A stretch of DNA of 64,000 nucleotides from an uncultured Clostridia bacterium (GTDB lineage Bacteria > Bacillota > Clostridia > TANB77 > CAG-508), in the NCBI GenBank assembly GCA_944389125.1, contig CALXLF010000002.1:62001-126000 (forward strand). The letters are read 5' to 3'. Position 1 is the stretch's first letter. Each line of letters starts with the position of its first letter. The translations under genes and the position numbers were made by a program. This document shows positions 37,387 to 46,057 of the stretch, piece after piece. The notes under the pieces were generated by a model, which was not told the origin of the DNA, did no database searches, and saw only the letters and a program-made list of their open reading frames with translations.

Positions 37387-37827
37387 CTATTTGTCGTCAC
37401 ATCCACAATCTGGTTTATCATGTTCAAAATCATCTTTTTTACATTCTATTTTTTCACCTTTTAAACAGTTTTGCTTTTTAGGTCTTGCAATATGGCATAT
37501 TTTAACATGTTTAACTCTGTCTACCCAGATTTGTAAATCATAAAATTTGTCAGGACAAAGAGGACCAAAAACAAATTCACCATTTTCATTTGTGAAAGTG
37601 TGTGATACAGGTTTTCTTTCTTCTCTTCCTAACATTTTTTCAACTTCAATTAATTTAACAACTGCATCACAAATAGGATCTCCATATTCGTCTTTTACGA
37701 TTCCAAATACAACAGCTCTTTTATCTTCTGGAACTTTAACTTCGATGTCATATTCTTTTCCTTTTTCTATAAAACCAGTCATTTCAACCATTTTTTTATC
37801 AAAATTATCAAAATCCATAATTTTCAA
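37387..37827 (-). CDS. Carboxypeptidase-regulatory-like (Ig-fold) domain protein
   Basis: A 146-residue protein without signal peptide. The central part (about 35-105) has the CarboxypepD_reg pattern: RAVVFGIVKDEYGDPICDAVVKLIEV, then HTFTNENGEFVFGPLCPDKFYDLQIWV. The C-terminus is cysteine- and charge-rich (CHIARPKKQNC, KPDCGCDDK). Similar small cysteine-rich proteins occur in clostridial spore coats or inclusions, which is only an inference. A hairpin in its leader (about 37840-37872) has arms CGTAGACG and CGCCTACA. Confidence 0.65.
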   Translation of the reverse strand: MKIMDFDNFDKKMVEMTGFIEKGKEYDIEVKVPEDKRAVVFGIVKDEYGDPICDAVVKLIEVEKMLGREERKPVSHTFTNENGEFVFGPLCPDKFYDLQIWVDRVKHVKICHIARPKKQNCLKGEKIECKKDDFEHDKPDCGCDDK

Positions 37828-38048
37828 TCCTTTCTAATTCAGCGTAGACGCAAGACTATTCTATACGCCTACACCGAATACTTTTAATTTAAAAGAACAT
37901 AAAATATTCTTTATTACATAATATGTTTCAGCATAAAGTTTGTGAGTAAAAAAGATAAGCTTTGATAAAAAAGTTTAAGGTTCCAAGCTACGTTTTGATT
38001 TTTTAAACATATACTAATATATAGAATTTTTTTTAGGGGGAGATTAAA

Positions 38049-38747
38049 CTGATAATTTTATCGATAGCTAATATATTAGGATTTTTGCAATTTGCAATAA
38101 TAGGATTTGGATATATTCAAAGTGGAACCCTTTTTCCAGAGCCACTTTCAAGTGAAGAAGAGAAAAAATGTTTAATACAAATGAGAGAAGGAAATGAAAA
38201 AGCTAGAAATATACTGATAGAAAGAAATTTGAGACTAGTAGCACATGTGTGTAAAAAATATACATCTTCTGGAATTGATCAAGATGATTTAATTTCAATT
38301 GGTACAATAGGTTTAATTAAAGGAATAAATAGTTTTAATATGGATAAAAATATAAAGCTTGCTACATATGTTGCAAAATGTATAGAAAATGAAATATTGA
38401 TGTTTTTAAGAAGTACAAAAAAGATAAATAATGAAGTATATTTAAATGAGCCTATTGGAAAAGATAAAGATGACAATGTTATGACTTTAGGAGAAGTACT
38501 GGAAAATAATGAAAGAGCTATTGAAGATACTGTTGATTTAAAAATGAAAATAAAAGAATTATATAGTCAAATGAAAAACGTTTTGCAAGATAGAGAGCAA
38601 AAAATAATTGAATTAAGATTTGGTTTAAATGGAGATAAACCAAAGACTCAGAAAGAAATAGCTAAAATGATGAATATTAGTCGTTCTTATGTTTCAAGAA
38701 TTGAAACAAAAGCAATTGGAAAATTAGGTAAAGCAATAGAACAGTAA
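38049..38747 (+). CDS. sigK: RNA polymerase sigma-K factor (pro-sigma-K)
   Basis: Late mother-cell sporulation sigma factor, here uninterrupted, so no skin-type element splits it. The start appears to be CTG 38049, seven bases after AGGGGGAG; no ATG fits and a later TTG at 38085 lacks a ribosome site. That start gives a hydrophobic pro-sequence (IILSIANILGFLQFAIIGFGYI) like the one removed by SpoIVFB. Region 2 has RNLRLVAHVCKKY and DLISIGTIGLIKGI; region 4 has TQKEIAKMMNISRSYVSRIE. Length about 232, normal. A BofC-like protein is encoded at 5959. Confidence 0.93.
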   Translation: MIILSIANILGFLQFAIIGFGYIQSGTLFPEPLSSEEEKKCLIQMREGNEKARNILIERNLRLVAHVCKKYTSSGIDQDDLISIGTIGLIKGINSFNMDKNIKLATYVAKCIENEILMFLRSTKKINNEVYLNEPIGKDKDDNVMTLGEVLENNERAIEDTVDLKMKIKELYSQMKNVLQDREQKIIELRFGLNGDKPKTQKEIAKMMNISRSYVSRIETKAIGKLGKAIEQ

Positions 38748-38771
38748 AAAATGTTTTGCTTAATAAAAATG

Positions 38772-38798
38772 GCTCGGCGCGTCCAGAACGCACCGAGC
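38772..38798 (-). terminator. Terminator of 38808-39029
   Basis: Read on the minus strand, GCTCGG.GCGT and ACGC.CCGAGC pair and are followed by ATTTTTA. It is GC-rich, unlike host terminators. Confidence 0.75.
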
Positions 38799-38807
38799 TT
38801 TTGTGGT

Positions 38808-39029
38808 TTACTTATACTGTGCATGATGTCGTACGGCTCTCCATTTCCCATTGGGAAGCTGTTCGGCGTAACCTTCGAGCTCTACCCAACCATGAGCGGC
38901 ATCATGCGATTTACGAATCTCGTTTAACACCTCCATAGCAGACTCGGCGGTGTTCCGTTCAAAAGGTGAACGAAGTGTTTCTTCATATTGAAGAGATTTT
39001 CCGTTATAGGTCTTTGGTACAATTGTCAT
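38808..39029 (-). CDS. 73-residue orphan protein of foreign composition
   Basis: Small hydrophilic protein starting MTIVPKTYNGKSLQYEE, with AHGWVELEGYAEQLPNGKW in the second half. No recognised family. Its GC content is far above the surroundings and it contains in-frame CGG as Arg (PFERNT, about 38958) without frame change. Ribosome site AAAGGGTGG before ATG and a GC-rich terminator after it make a self-contained unit. Probably horizontally acquired. Confidence 0.7.
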   Translation of the reverse strand: MTIVPKTYNGKSLQYEETLRSPFERNTAESAMEVLNEIRKSHDAAHGWVELEGYAEQLPNGKWRAVRHHAQYK

Positions 39030-39677
39030 AAAATATCCACCCTTTCTTTGGAAAAAATAAAAATAAACCTACACTTTTAATTTTATAATAAATAAAAATT
39101 TTTTTCAAATTTGTAAAAATATCAAAAAACAAGAAAAAGCAAGAAATAGTATAATTATAACGATTTAATATAAAAAAAACAGAATAATTTTAAGTTGAAA
39201 TGCAAATTATAATATGGTAATATAATTACACAATGATCAAGGAGCTCAATAAAAAATTCTTGATTATTAAAAATTAAATAGTTTTTAATTTTCCCTGCGT
39301 AGTGCGTGATGACTGAATTTTTAGAACCTACAAGTTATGGATAAGGGAGCTTAGGTCTCTGGGTGTGGCGTGTAAGCTTGCATTTATGTAAGAAACCCAT
39401 AAGCATTCAGGCGGGCACCCACCTGTGTGAGTACAGGTCCATTAAAAATTCATTATAAAACGGCTTGAACGTGGGGGTATAAATTTTTAAAAAAGCAGTT
39501 TATTTCTTTGTAAACTTTAGTTAATTTAAGTTTTGCAAAAAAATAACTGCTTTTTTGATATGTAATTGAAATAAAAAAATAATATTTTTGAAATAGAATA
39601 TAGGTTCGTTTAGATATATACTAAAATAGAATAATAGGATCATTTACAATATTTATTTATATAAAAGAAGGTTTTTT
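39030..39677 (+). other. Gene-free stretch with a structured RNA in the middle
   Basis: No protein gene is visible over about 650 bases. The AT-rich outer parts hold a candidate promoter TTGAAA/TAATAT at 39195-39223 and a hairpin ATCAAG/CTTGAT (about 39234-39265). The GC-richer middle is the RNA listed at 39285-39480. From about 39490 to 39556 an AAAAGCAGTT...AACTGCTTTTTT pair with a long loop looks like its terminator. Confidence 0.5.
39285..39480 (+). ncRNA. Multi-stem structured RNA, class not settled (raiA-type or other)
   Basis: Pairing is dense: closing stem CCCTGCGT (39293-39300) with ACGTGGGG (39469-39476, two G-U pairs); GAATTTTTA (39315) with TAAAAATTC (39443); ACCTA (39326) with TAGGT (39352); TGGGTG (39360) with CACCCA (39416); CTTGCAT/ATGTAAG hairpin (39377-39392); ACCTGT/ACAGGT hairpin (39421-39438). 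The GC-rich island in an AT-rich gap, a promoter and a terminator indicate an independent transcript. The multibranched shape argues against 6S RNA. I lean towards the raiA class from memory, weakly. Confidence 0.6.
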
Positions 39678-42600
39678 ATGGAATTAAGAGAATATCAGAA
39701 AGAAATTGCAAGGAAAATAGATGAACTTTATAACGGAATAGGAAGAGAAGAAAGAAATTTTGTTGGTGTAAAACTTCCAACAGGTGGTGGAAAATCATTT
39801 ATTTTTATGGACCAACTTATAAAATTTTCTCAAAAATATAATGAAGAAAATCCGCCCAAAAATTGTATAAGTGAAGTTCCAATTAAATATTATGCACCAT
39901 TAAATGGAATAAATCTTCAGACTCAGATAAATGTTGCAAAATATATTATTTTAGAAGAATATATAAAAATGTTTAAATCAAATAATAAAATATCAGAGAT
40001 AAAAAATGAAGATATAAAAAAAGCATTTGATATTCTTTCTGAAAGAATGCTAGATAAAGCTGGAAAAAAAGGAAAAAAAAGGGAGCAATTAAAAGAAAGG
40101 ATTAATAGAGCATATTCTAGAAGAATTAAAGAAGGAAAAAAACCAGAAGAAACTCTAAGAAGAATATTAACAGATACTTTATTTTTGATAAATGATGTAG
40201 AAAAAATAGTTAAAGGGGAATTCCCTAATTTAGAATTTGCTTGTTACCAGAAAAAAGAAAAGATAAATCCAAATGCAGATACAAGATTAGTTGTATTTGA
40301 TGAAGCACACAGAACAGGAGCTAAAGAATGGGGAAAAAATGCTAAAGAAATGATGCAAAAACTTATAAAAGCTAAGTTTTTAGCTATAACAGCTACACCA
40401 GAAAGAGATGTAGATGGAAAAGACCCAATGGAAGAATTTGCTATTTTAAGTGAATATAGTGTTTCGGAATTAAGAAAAAGAAAATATTTAGCAGCAGATA
40501 TGAATTTAGTAACCGCTTTAAATCAAGATCTAGTAGTTAAACCAGAAGTAGTAACTTTTGATTGTATGTTAGATGAAACAATTGAATATAATAAAGTGAA
40601 AAAATTATTAGATAATTTAAAAGAAAAAGTAGAAAATGATAGAAAAAAACATGAAGAACGTCAAAGAAAAGCTATAAAACAAAATAAAAAGATACCAGAT
40701 CAAACAGCAAAAGAAAAAGAAAATTATAGTAAATATTTAGAAGTGTTATTGAATTTTTGTAATATGTGCAAATTATCAGGAAAGTTAGATTTTATAAAAT
40801 TACATTTATCATCTGATAATCCGAAAGATATGGAGCTGTTAAAATTTATAGACAAACCAGAATTTGATAAAAATCAGATTAATCTTGAATATTTAAAAGA
40901 AAAGATTGACGAAATTGATGATGAAAATTCTGAAATTCATAAAGAATATAAAAAATGGAAAATGCAAAAAGTTAAAATTATTATAGAAGAAGTATTAAAA
41001 TCAAGAGGATATTTAAATCATGGTAAATATGTTTGTTTTACACCTCTTTCAGATGATACTAGTAAAACAAAATCTATAATGGAAGAACATAAAAAATTAA
41101 TGGAATATTTATTAGGATTATCTGATGATGATGTATTAATAACACATAGTAATACTGAGGTAATATCAAAAAAACAAGATGAAGAAAATTTGAAAGAATT
41201 CATGATAGAAAGAGAACCAGACTCACAAATTCAAGTTATGGTTGCGATGAAAAAATTCGATGAAGGTTTACATGTTGATGGAGTTGTGGCAGAATTTATG
41301 TGTAGGCAAATTGACGAAACCACCAATAAAAGAGGAAAAAATGGAGATGAAGATCCCAAAACTTCTTTTTTACAACAGCTTGGAAGATGCATATATTCAA
41401 TTGATCCAAATGAAGAAATAACAGAGCTTCCATTTGTTTTTGATTTGGCATGCAATTTTATGAGATATAATGAAAGATTAAATAATATGTTTATTATATC
41501 TGATAATCAAAAGAAATTTAGAGAATTATATCATAAATGTATACCTAAAAAAATAAAGCCAGATATTGAAACAGTAATAGACATATTACAAGTATTAAGT
41601 GAAAATGAAATTGATATTTCTACAATTGATTCCAAAACAACTTGGGAGGAATTTGAAAAAAATATTCCACAAGAAAAATTAAATGAAATTTTAGATGAGA
41701 TTTATTTTTTGACGGAAATGAGAATAAAACCAGATTATAAGATTGGAAATAAATTAGTTTCAGCTAGAAATGCTTTTTGGCATATAGAGACTAAAAATAA
41801 GACATCTGGAGGAATCAAAAAATATTATAATGCTTCTACAGATAAAATTTTTAAAACTCAAACTTTTGAAAAATTACAAAGAATTGGATTTTTTAAAGAT
41901 ATGGAGAAATCCCCAGATTTTAGCAAAATAGATAGATATGGTTTTGTAATAGGAGATTGTGCTAATTTAGATGAAGGAGGGTTTGGATTAAATATTTATA
42001 CTGGTAGTAGATATACAGCGCCAAATGAGCAGATAGGAATTCCAGGATTTGATATTAATGGATTTTCTAAAAAAGGAATACATGTAAAAACAGCTATAAG
42101 ATATAATGAGAACTTTTTTAGTTATAATCCAAAAACAGGAGAGTGGACTAATCTATTTACTGGAAAAGATGAAGATTTATTAGGATTTGACCATAGTGGA
42201 GTTAGAGTAAACTTTGATACTGATCTTGAATTTGACCAATATGGATTTAACAGAGATGGAATTCATAGAGATACTCATTGTAGATACAATAAAGAAGGAC
42301 TTTCTAGAAGAGAAATAGGAGTTTCTAAAAGACCTGAACAAGCTTTTCCAATAAGAGATATTTTAATGGGAAAATATTTACTTAATGTTCATGAACCAGA
42401 GAGAAGTGATGAAATTGAAAAAAAATTAATAGAATGGACTGTTCTTTATAGAAACTATGGAGCAATTAAGAGAAGTAATTGGTATAAAGCTGTAATAGAG
42501 GAAAATTATGAGAAAAAATTTGGAAAAAAATTATCTAAAGAAGTTTTAGATAGATGTAAAGAATGTCAAAAATCAATGAAATTATTAAATGAAGAACTTT

Positions 42601-42779
42601 TAGAGATGAGTCAAGATTTAGATGAAGAAATAAGAGAAAATAGTGCTGAGATAAGTAGAAAAGAAGATGAAAAACAAAGTGCATTAAAAGCCAAGTCAAC
42701 TTCAAAATCACAATCTCAATCTTATCCACAATCATCTTCAACTTCAGGGAAAATAGATCATGAGGTAGCAGATGATTAG
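39678..42779 (+). CDS. Large DEAD/DEAH-type helicase with C-terminal repeat region
   Basis: A 1033-residue superfamily 2 helicase. MELREYQKEIARKIDEL (Q-like), Walker A LPTGGGKSF, Walker B VVFDEAHRTGAKEW, motif III AITATPERD, then a helicase C region with KKFDEGLHVDGV and QQLGRCIYS. Residues about 750-890 form repeats of the type YGF(N)xxG(I)...YN: DRYGFVIGD, GFDINGFSKKGIHVKTAIRYN, GFDHSGVRVN, DQYGFNRDGIHRDTHCRYN. The tail is Ser/Gln-rich. It resembles type III restriction-like and phage-defence helicases, but no nuclease or methylase neighbour is present. It shares an operon with 42797. Confidence 0.75.
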   Translation: MELREYQKEIARKIDELYNGIGREERNFVGVKLPTGGGKSFIFMDQLIKFSQKYNEENPPKNCISEVPIKYYAPLNGINLQTQINVAKYIILEEYIKMFKSNNKISEIKNEDIKKAFDILSERMLDKAGKKGKKREQLKERINRAYSRRIKEGKKPEETLRRILTDTLFLINDVEKIVKGEFPNLEFACYQKKEKINPNADTRLVVFDEAHRTGAKEWGKNAKEMMQKLIKAKFLAITATPERDVDGKDPMEEFAILSEYSVSELRKRKYLAADMNLVTALNQDLVVKPEVVTFDCMLDETIEYNKVKKLLDNLKEKVENDRKKHEERQRKAIKQNKKIPDQTAKEKENYSKYLEVLLNFCNMCKLSGKLDFIKLHLSSDNPKDMELLKFIDKPEFDKNQINLEYLKEKIDEIDDENSEIHKEYKKWKMQKVKIIIEEVLKSRGYLNHGKYVCFTPLSDDTSKTKSIMEEHKKLMEYLLGLSDDDVLITHSNTEVISKKQDEENLKEFMIEREPDSQIQVMVAMKKFDEGLHVDGVVAEFMCRQIDETTNKRGKNGDEDPKTSFLQQLGRCIYSIDPNEEITELPFVFDLACNFMRYNERLNNMFIISDNQKKFRELYHKCIPKKIKPDIETVIDILQVLSENEIDISTIDSKTTWEEFEKNIPQEKLNEILDEIYFLTEMRIKPDYKIGNKLVSARNAFWHIETKNKTSGGIKKYYNASTDKIFKTQTFEKLQRIGFFKDMEKSPDFSKIDRYGFVIGDCANLDEGGFGLNIYTGSRYTAPNEQIGIPGFDINGFSKKGIHVKTAIRYNENFFSYNPKTGEWTNLFTGKDEDLLGFDHSGVRVNFDTDLEFDQYGFNRDGIHRDTHCRYNKEGLSRREIGVSKRPEQAFPIRDILMGKYLLNVHEPERSDEIEKKLIEWTVLYRNYGAIKRSNWYKAVIEENYEKKFGKKLSKEVLDRCKECQKSMKLLNEELLEMSQDLDEEIRENSAEISRKEDEKQSALKAKSTSKSQSQSYPQSSSTSGKIDHEVADD

Positions 42780-42796
42780 AAGGGAGAAATCTTATT

Positions 42797-43201
42797 ATGA
42801 TAGATAAAAATAAGAGTTTAATTAAATCTAAAAAAAATATATTTAAAAGATTTATAGATTATATTAAAAATATTTTTAAAAAGAAAATTCCTGATGATAA
42901 AAAAATAAATGAAAAAGATTCATCAGAACAAATTACAGAAGTTAAGGAAAAAGAAGAAGTAGATAAAATTAAGAATAATCAGCAAACTGAAAAGGAAAAG
43001 TTTTTTAAAATATATTCTGAAGTAAAATCTCGTAATATTAAGATGGATGAGTTATCTCCAAGTGATTTAATAAAGTTTAATTTGGTTATGAAAGAAGAAA
43101 TTAGATTAAAAAAGGAAAAAGTGTTAAAGCAAAGAGAATTGATACAGAATTTAACACAAGAAATTAATCAATTAAAATTAGAAAACAAAAATGAGATATA
43201 G
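42797..43201 (+). CDS. Coiled-coil partner of the helicase
   Basis: A 134-residue lysine- and glutamate-rich protein starting 17 bases after the helicase stop, with GAAGGGAGAAAT as ribosome site. An amphipathic basic helix (KNIFKRFIDYIKNIFKKKIP, about 13-32) may touch the membrane or nucleic acid. A disordered stretch follows, then a predicted coiled coil (about 75-134, MKEEIRLKKEKVLKQRELIQNL). No family recognised. Tight spacing suggests it works with the helicase. Confidence 0.6.
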   Translation: MIDKNKSLIKSKKNIFKRFIDYIKNIFKKKIPDDKKINEKDSSEQITEVKEKEEVDKIKNNQQTEKEKFFKIYSEVKSRNIKMDELSPSDLIKFNLVMKEEIRLKKEKVLKQRELIQNLTQEINQLKLENKNEI

Positions 43202-43220
43202 CCTTTAACCAAGCAAGTTG

Positions 43221-43336
43221 ACGCATTTTTGACATTGTGATAAAATAATAATGTGGAACAATATTAATTTAAGGGGTTAATACCCCGCTCATTACTACTA
43301 AGTAGTGAGTATTCACAGCAGGAAAGGAGATCAATT
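43221..43336 (+). promoter_or_regulatory. Promoter and hairpin leader of orphan gene 43337
   Basis: TTGACG, 17-base spacer and TAAAAT lie at about 43220-43248. The leader has GGGG-TTAATA-CCCC and CTCATTAC/GTAGTGAG hairpins before GGAAAGGAG. The plan (strong promoter, hairpins, ribosome site) resembles the two leaders at 14934 and 15852, but the sequences do not match. Confidence 0.6.
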
Positions 43337-44134
43337 ATGATCACGTTACAGCACACAGCAGTTTGGGTTATGGCAGCAGAGGAAAAGCATGTTAAAGATT
43401 GGAGCGAAAAGATTCCGTGGTTACTTCTTCCGGATGCTATTCGGATGTATGTAGGACCGAGGCAGGCTTCGCATTTTGAAGTTTCTCCTGATGAGACAGA
43501 TATTTCTTGGATGGAGTTCCCGATGCCGGAGGTTCTTAAGGAGCTTTCAAAGGAAAATGTTTCTGATCTAGTAAACTTTTACGTATCACCGAAAGCGCCC
43601 AAATGTGTGATTGGTGAGCAGACAGATGTCGAGGAATTTGATATTCGTAATTATGCTCATCCCTATTATCACGAACTAAGGACGCATTTGATTCAGGACT
43701 GTGTCCTGGACGAAACTCTCAGGGAAAGGCTAGTTGACGTAACGGACCGGTTTGAGGATCGTTTTATAGTGCGTCATGACCATTCGATTGTCCTTGATGG
43801 GACGCAGCTGCGAAAGCAGGTTGCTCTATTTGAGCAGATTGGTTTTAAACATCTTGCAGGAATGGTCTATAAAAAGACCGGCATTCTTCTAAACCAGAGA
43901 TGGTATGATGAAAATGTACATACTGCACTTTTGGAGGCTTATCCCGAAGAGCTGGCCGAGAATACGTACAAGTACATGCAGATCCCGGAGGAAATTGAGC
44001 AGCAGATTAATGATCTGGATTTTGCCATCACTGATGAAGACACCTCAAAAGTTGTTATGGCGGAGAATCTGGAACGAGTTTTGGACGAGATGTATGCGAC
44101 AGCATATTTTCATACCGTCCGCGAAATGCTGTAA
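43337..44134 (+). CDS. Orphan 265-residue protein of foreign composition
   Basis: No family recognised. It starts MITLQHTAVWVMAAEEKH and has segments WLLLPDAIRMYVGPRQASHFE, AHPYYHELRTHLIQDCVLDE and KHLAGMVYKKTGILLNQRWYDE; a phosphohydrolase-like fold is conceivable from the scattered His/Asp residues but not shown. GC content is far above neighbours, with CTG, CCG, CGT and two in-frame CGG codons (AIRMYV near 43440, TDRFED near 43748) read without shift. Own promoter, leader and terminator. It separates the helicase operon from prmC. Confidence 0.8.
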   Translation: MITLQHTAVWVMAAEEKHVKDWSEKIPWLLLPDAIRMYVGPRQASHFEVSPDETDISWMEFPMPEVLKELSKENVSDLVNFYVSPKAPKCVIGEQTDVEEFDIRNYAHPYYHELRTHLIQDCVLDETLRERLVDVTDRFEDRFIVRHDHSIVLDGTQLRKQVALFEQIGFKHLAGMVYKKTGILLNQRWYDENVHTALLEAYPEELAENTYKYMQIPEEIEQQINDLDFAITDEDTSKVVMAENLERVLDEMYATAYFHTVREML

Positions 44135-44145
44135 TTTTTTTCCAC

Positions 44146-44180
44146 AAGTAGCGTCGGTCTTAAAAAGGCCGACGTTACTT
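44146..44180 (+). terminator. Terminator of orphan gene 43337
   Basis: AAGTA.CGTCGG.C and GCCGACGT.ACTT pair across a short A-rich loop, followed by TTGTTTATTTTT. Confidence 0.88.
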
Positions 44181-44238
44181 TGTTTATTTTTGACATAAAA
44201 TATATGTTATGTTAAAATACAATCGCAAAAAAATAAGG

Positions 44239-44264
44239 CATGGGGACAGTTCTCTTGTTCCACT
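44239..44264 (+). repeat. Degenerate REP-type repeat
   Basis: GGGGACAGTTCTCTTGTTCCA resembles the transposase-linked repeat (GGGGACGGTTCTC..TGTCCCA) with two changes. It lies just upstream of prmC. Confidence 0.65.
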
Positions 44265-44301
44265 ATTTTGAAATATTTAATTAAGGATAAATTTTATAAA
44301 C

Positions 44302-45154
44302 ATGAAAATAAAAGAAATATTAAAAAAATCAAATCAAATTTTAATTCAAAATAATATAGATGAAAGTTTTTTAAAATCTAGAATTTTATTAGCAAATACT
44401 CTGAAAGTAGAAAAAGAATATTTGATTATTCATGATGAAGATGAAATATTAAAATCAAAAGAAAATGAATTTTTTGAAAAAATTCGGAAGATTAGTTAAT
44501 GGTGAACCAATCCAATATATAACTAATTCACAAGAATTTATGAATTTAAATTTTTATGTTGATAAAAGAGTGTTAATTCCACAGCCTGATACTGAAATTC
44601 TTGTGGAAAATGTAATTTCACTTGTAAATAATATGCAAAGAAATTGTCAAAATGAAATAAAAATTTTGGATTTATGCACAGGAAGTGGAGTTATTGGGGT
44701 TTGTTTGAAGAAAAATTTGCAAAATGTCAAAGTATTTGCATCAGATATAAGTGAGGAAGCTTTAGAGGTTGCTAGAAAAAATTCTAGTTTAAATAATGCA
44801 GATATAATTTTTATAAAATCAGATTTATTTAATAGGATAAATGAAAAATTTGATATAATAGTTTCAAACCCTCCATACATTGAAACAAGTGTTATTGATG
44901 GCTTGTCACAAGAAGTAAAAAATGAACCAAAATTAGCCTTAGATGGTGGAAAAGATGGATTAGATTTTTATAAAAAAATCATAAATGAAGCTCCTAATTT
45001 TTTAAATAAAATAGGATATTTAGCAGTAGAAATAGGATATAATCAAAAAGGATCTGTGGAAAACTTGTTTAAAACATATAAATACAAAAATATACAAATA
45101 AAAAAAGATTTATCAAATATTGATAGAGTAATTATAGGAAAATATGAACTTTAG
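44302..45154 (+). CDS. prmC: Release factor glutamine methyltransferase, one CGG +1 shift
   Basis: Methylates the GGQ glutamine of peptide-release factors. An N-terminal helical domain (1-75) and a SAM-binding domain with DLCTGSGVIGVCLKK and the catalytic SNPPYIE. The frame breaks at CGG 44485-44487: NEFFEKI, then after skipping C, GRLVNGEPIQYITNSQEFMNL, which is the usual junction (..GEP.QYI). Total 283 residues, normal. The downstream piece alone would lack the release-factor-binding domain. Its substrate binding matters for termination, which is intriguing in a genome with pervasive recoding, but no link is shown. Confidence 0.94.
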
Positions 45155-45191
45155 GAGCAAAAGTTTAAAATATTAAGGAGAGTATTTTAAA

Positions 45192-46046
45192 ATGTCTTTT
45201 TCTTATGATATAAAAGAAGAATTAAGTAGTTCAAAGAATTTTAAAAATAAGGAATTATTAGAAGCAGAGTTTTTAGGATATATTTTAACTGGAAATGCTA
45301 CGTTAGATGGTGAAAAAGTCTGTTATATAACTGAAAACGAATATAATATTGAAAGATTATTTAAAATTCTGTTTAATCTACAAATTGAATATGAGCCAGA
45401 AACAAAAGGTAAATTTTTTGAAGCTATAATAGATAGCAAAGTTGTTTCAGATAGATTTCGTAAATTTGCAAATGTTAATGATGATGAAATTAGAAAAAAT
45501 ATAATAAAAGGAGCATTTTTAGGTGCAGGTTCAATTACTGATCCAGAAAAAAATTATCATTTAGAGATTAGTTTTGGAGATAAAAAAAATGCAGAATTTA
45601 TTTTAAATCTATGTAAATCATACCAAATTGAATTTAAAATTTTAGAAGTTAATCAAAAATATATTATATATATAAAAGAAGGAGAACAAATTTCGAAATT
45701 TTTGGCATGTATTGGTGCAAATAAAGCTGTTTTAAAATTTGAGGATATTAGAATATATAAAGAAATGAAAAATAATGTAAATAGAATTGTAAATATGGAA
45801 ACAGCAAATTTAAATAAAACTATTGATGCAGCTATTCCACAGATAGAGGATATTCAATTAATTCAGGCTAAAAATAAATTTGATGATTTGCCAGAAGAAT
45901 TAAAAGAAGTGGCAACTTTAAGATTAGAAAATCCAGAAGCTTCTTTAAAAGAACTAGGCGAAATGTTAAATCCACCTCTTAGCAAATCAGGTGTAAATCA
46001 CAGATTAAAGAAAATTATGGAATTTGCAGATGAATTAAAAAAATAG
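45192..46046 (+). CDS. whiA: DNA-binding protein WhiA
   Basis: A 284-residue homologue of the sporulation and cell-division regulator WhiA. The N-terminal LAGLIDADG-like part reads FSYDIKEELSSSKN, EAEFLGYILTGNATLD and IIKGAFLGAGSITDPEKNYHLEI. The C-terminal helix-turn-helix is LRLENPEASLKELGEMLNPPLSKSGVNHRLKKI. In many Firmicutes it lies with yvcJ/yvcK, absent here. Ribosome site AAGGAGAG; 37 bases after prmC and 11 before hemW, so probably one operon. Confidence 0.95.
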   Translation: MSFSYDIKEELSSSKNFKNKELLEAEFLGYILTGNATLDGEKVCYITENEYNIERLFKILFNLQIEYEPETKGKFFEAIIDSKVVSDRFRKFANVNDDEIRKNIIKGAFLGAGSITDPEKNYHLEISFGDKKNAEFILNLCKSYQIEFKILEVNQKYIIYIKEGEQISKFLACIGANKAVLKFEDIRIYKEMKNNVNRIVNMETANLNKTIDAAIPQIEDIQLIQAKNKFDDLPEELKEVATLRLENPEASLKELGEMLNPPLSKSGVNHRLKKIMEFADELKK

Positions 46047-46057
46047 GAGTTAATAAA

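Noticed and set aside
39285..39480. 6S RNA or tmRNA
   Set aside because: The fold is multibranched rather than a long interrupted hairpin, and there is no tRNA-like end or tag frame. Left as unassigned.
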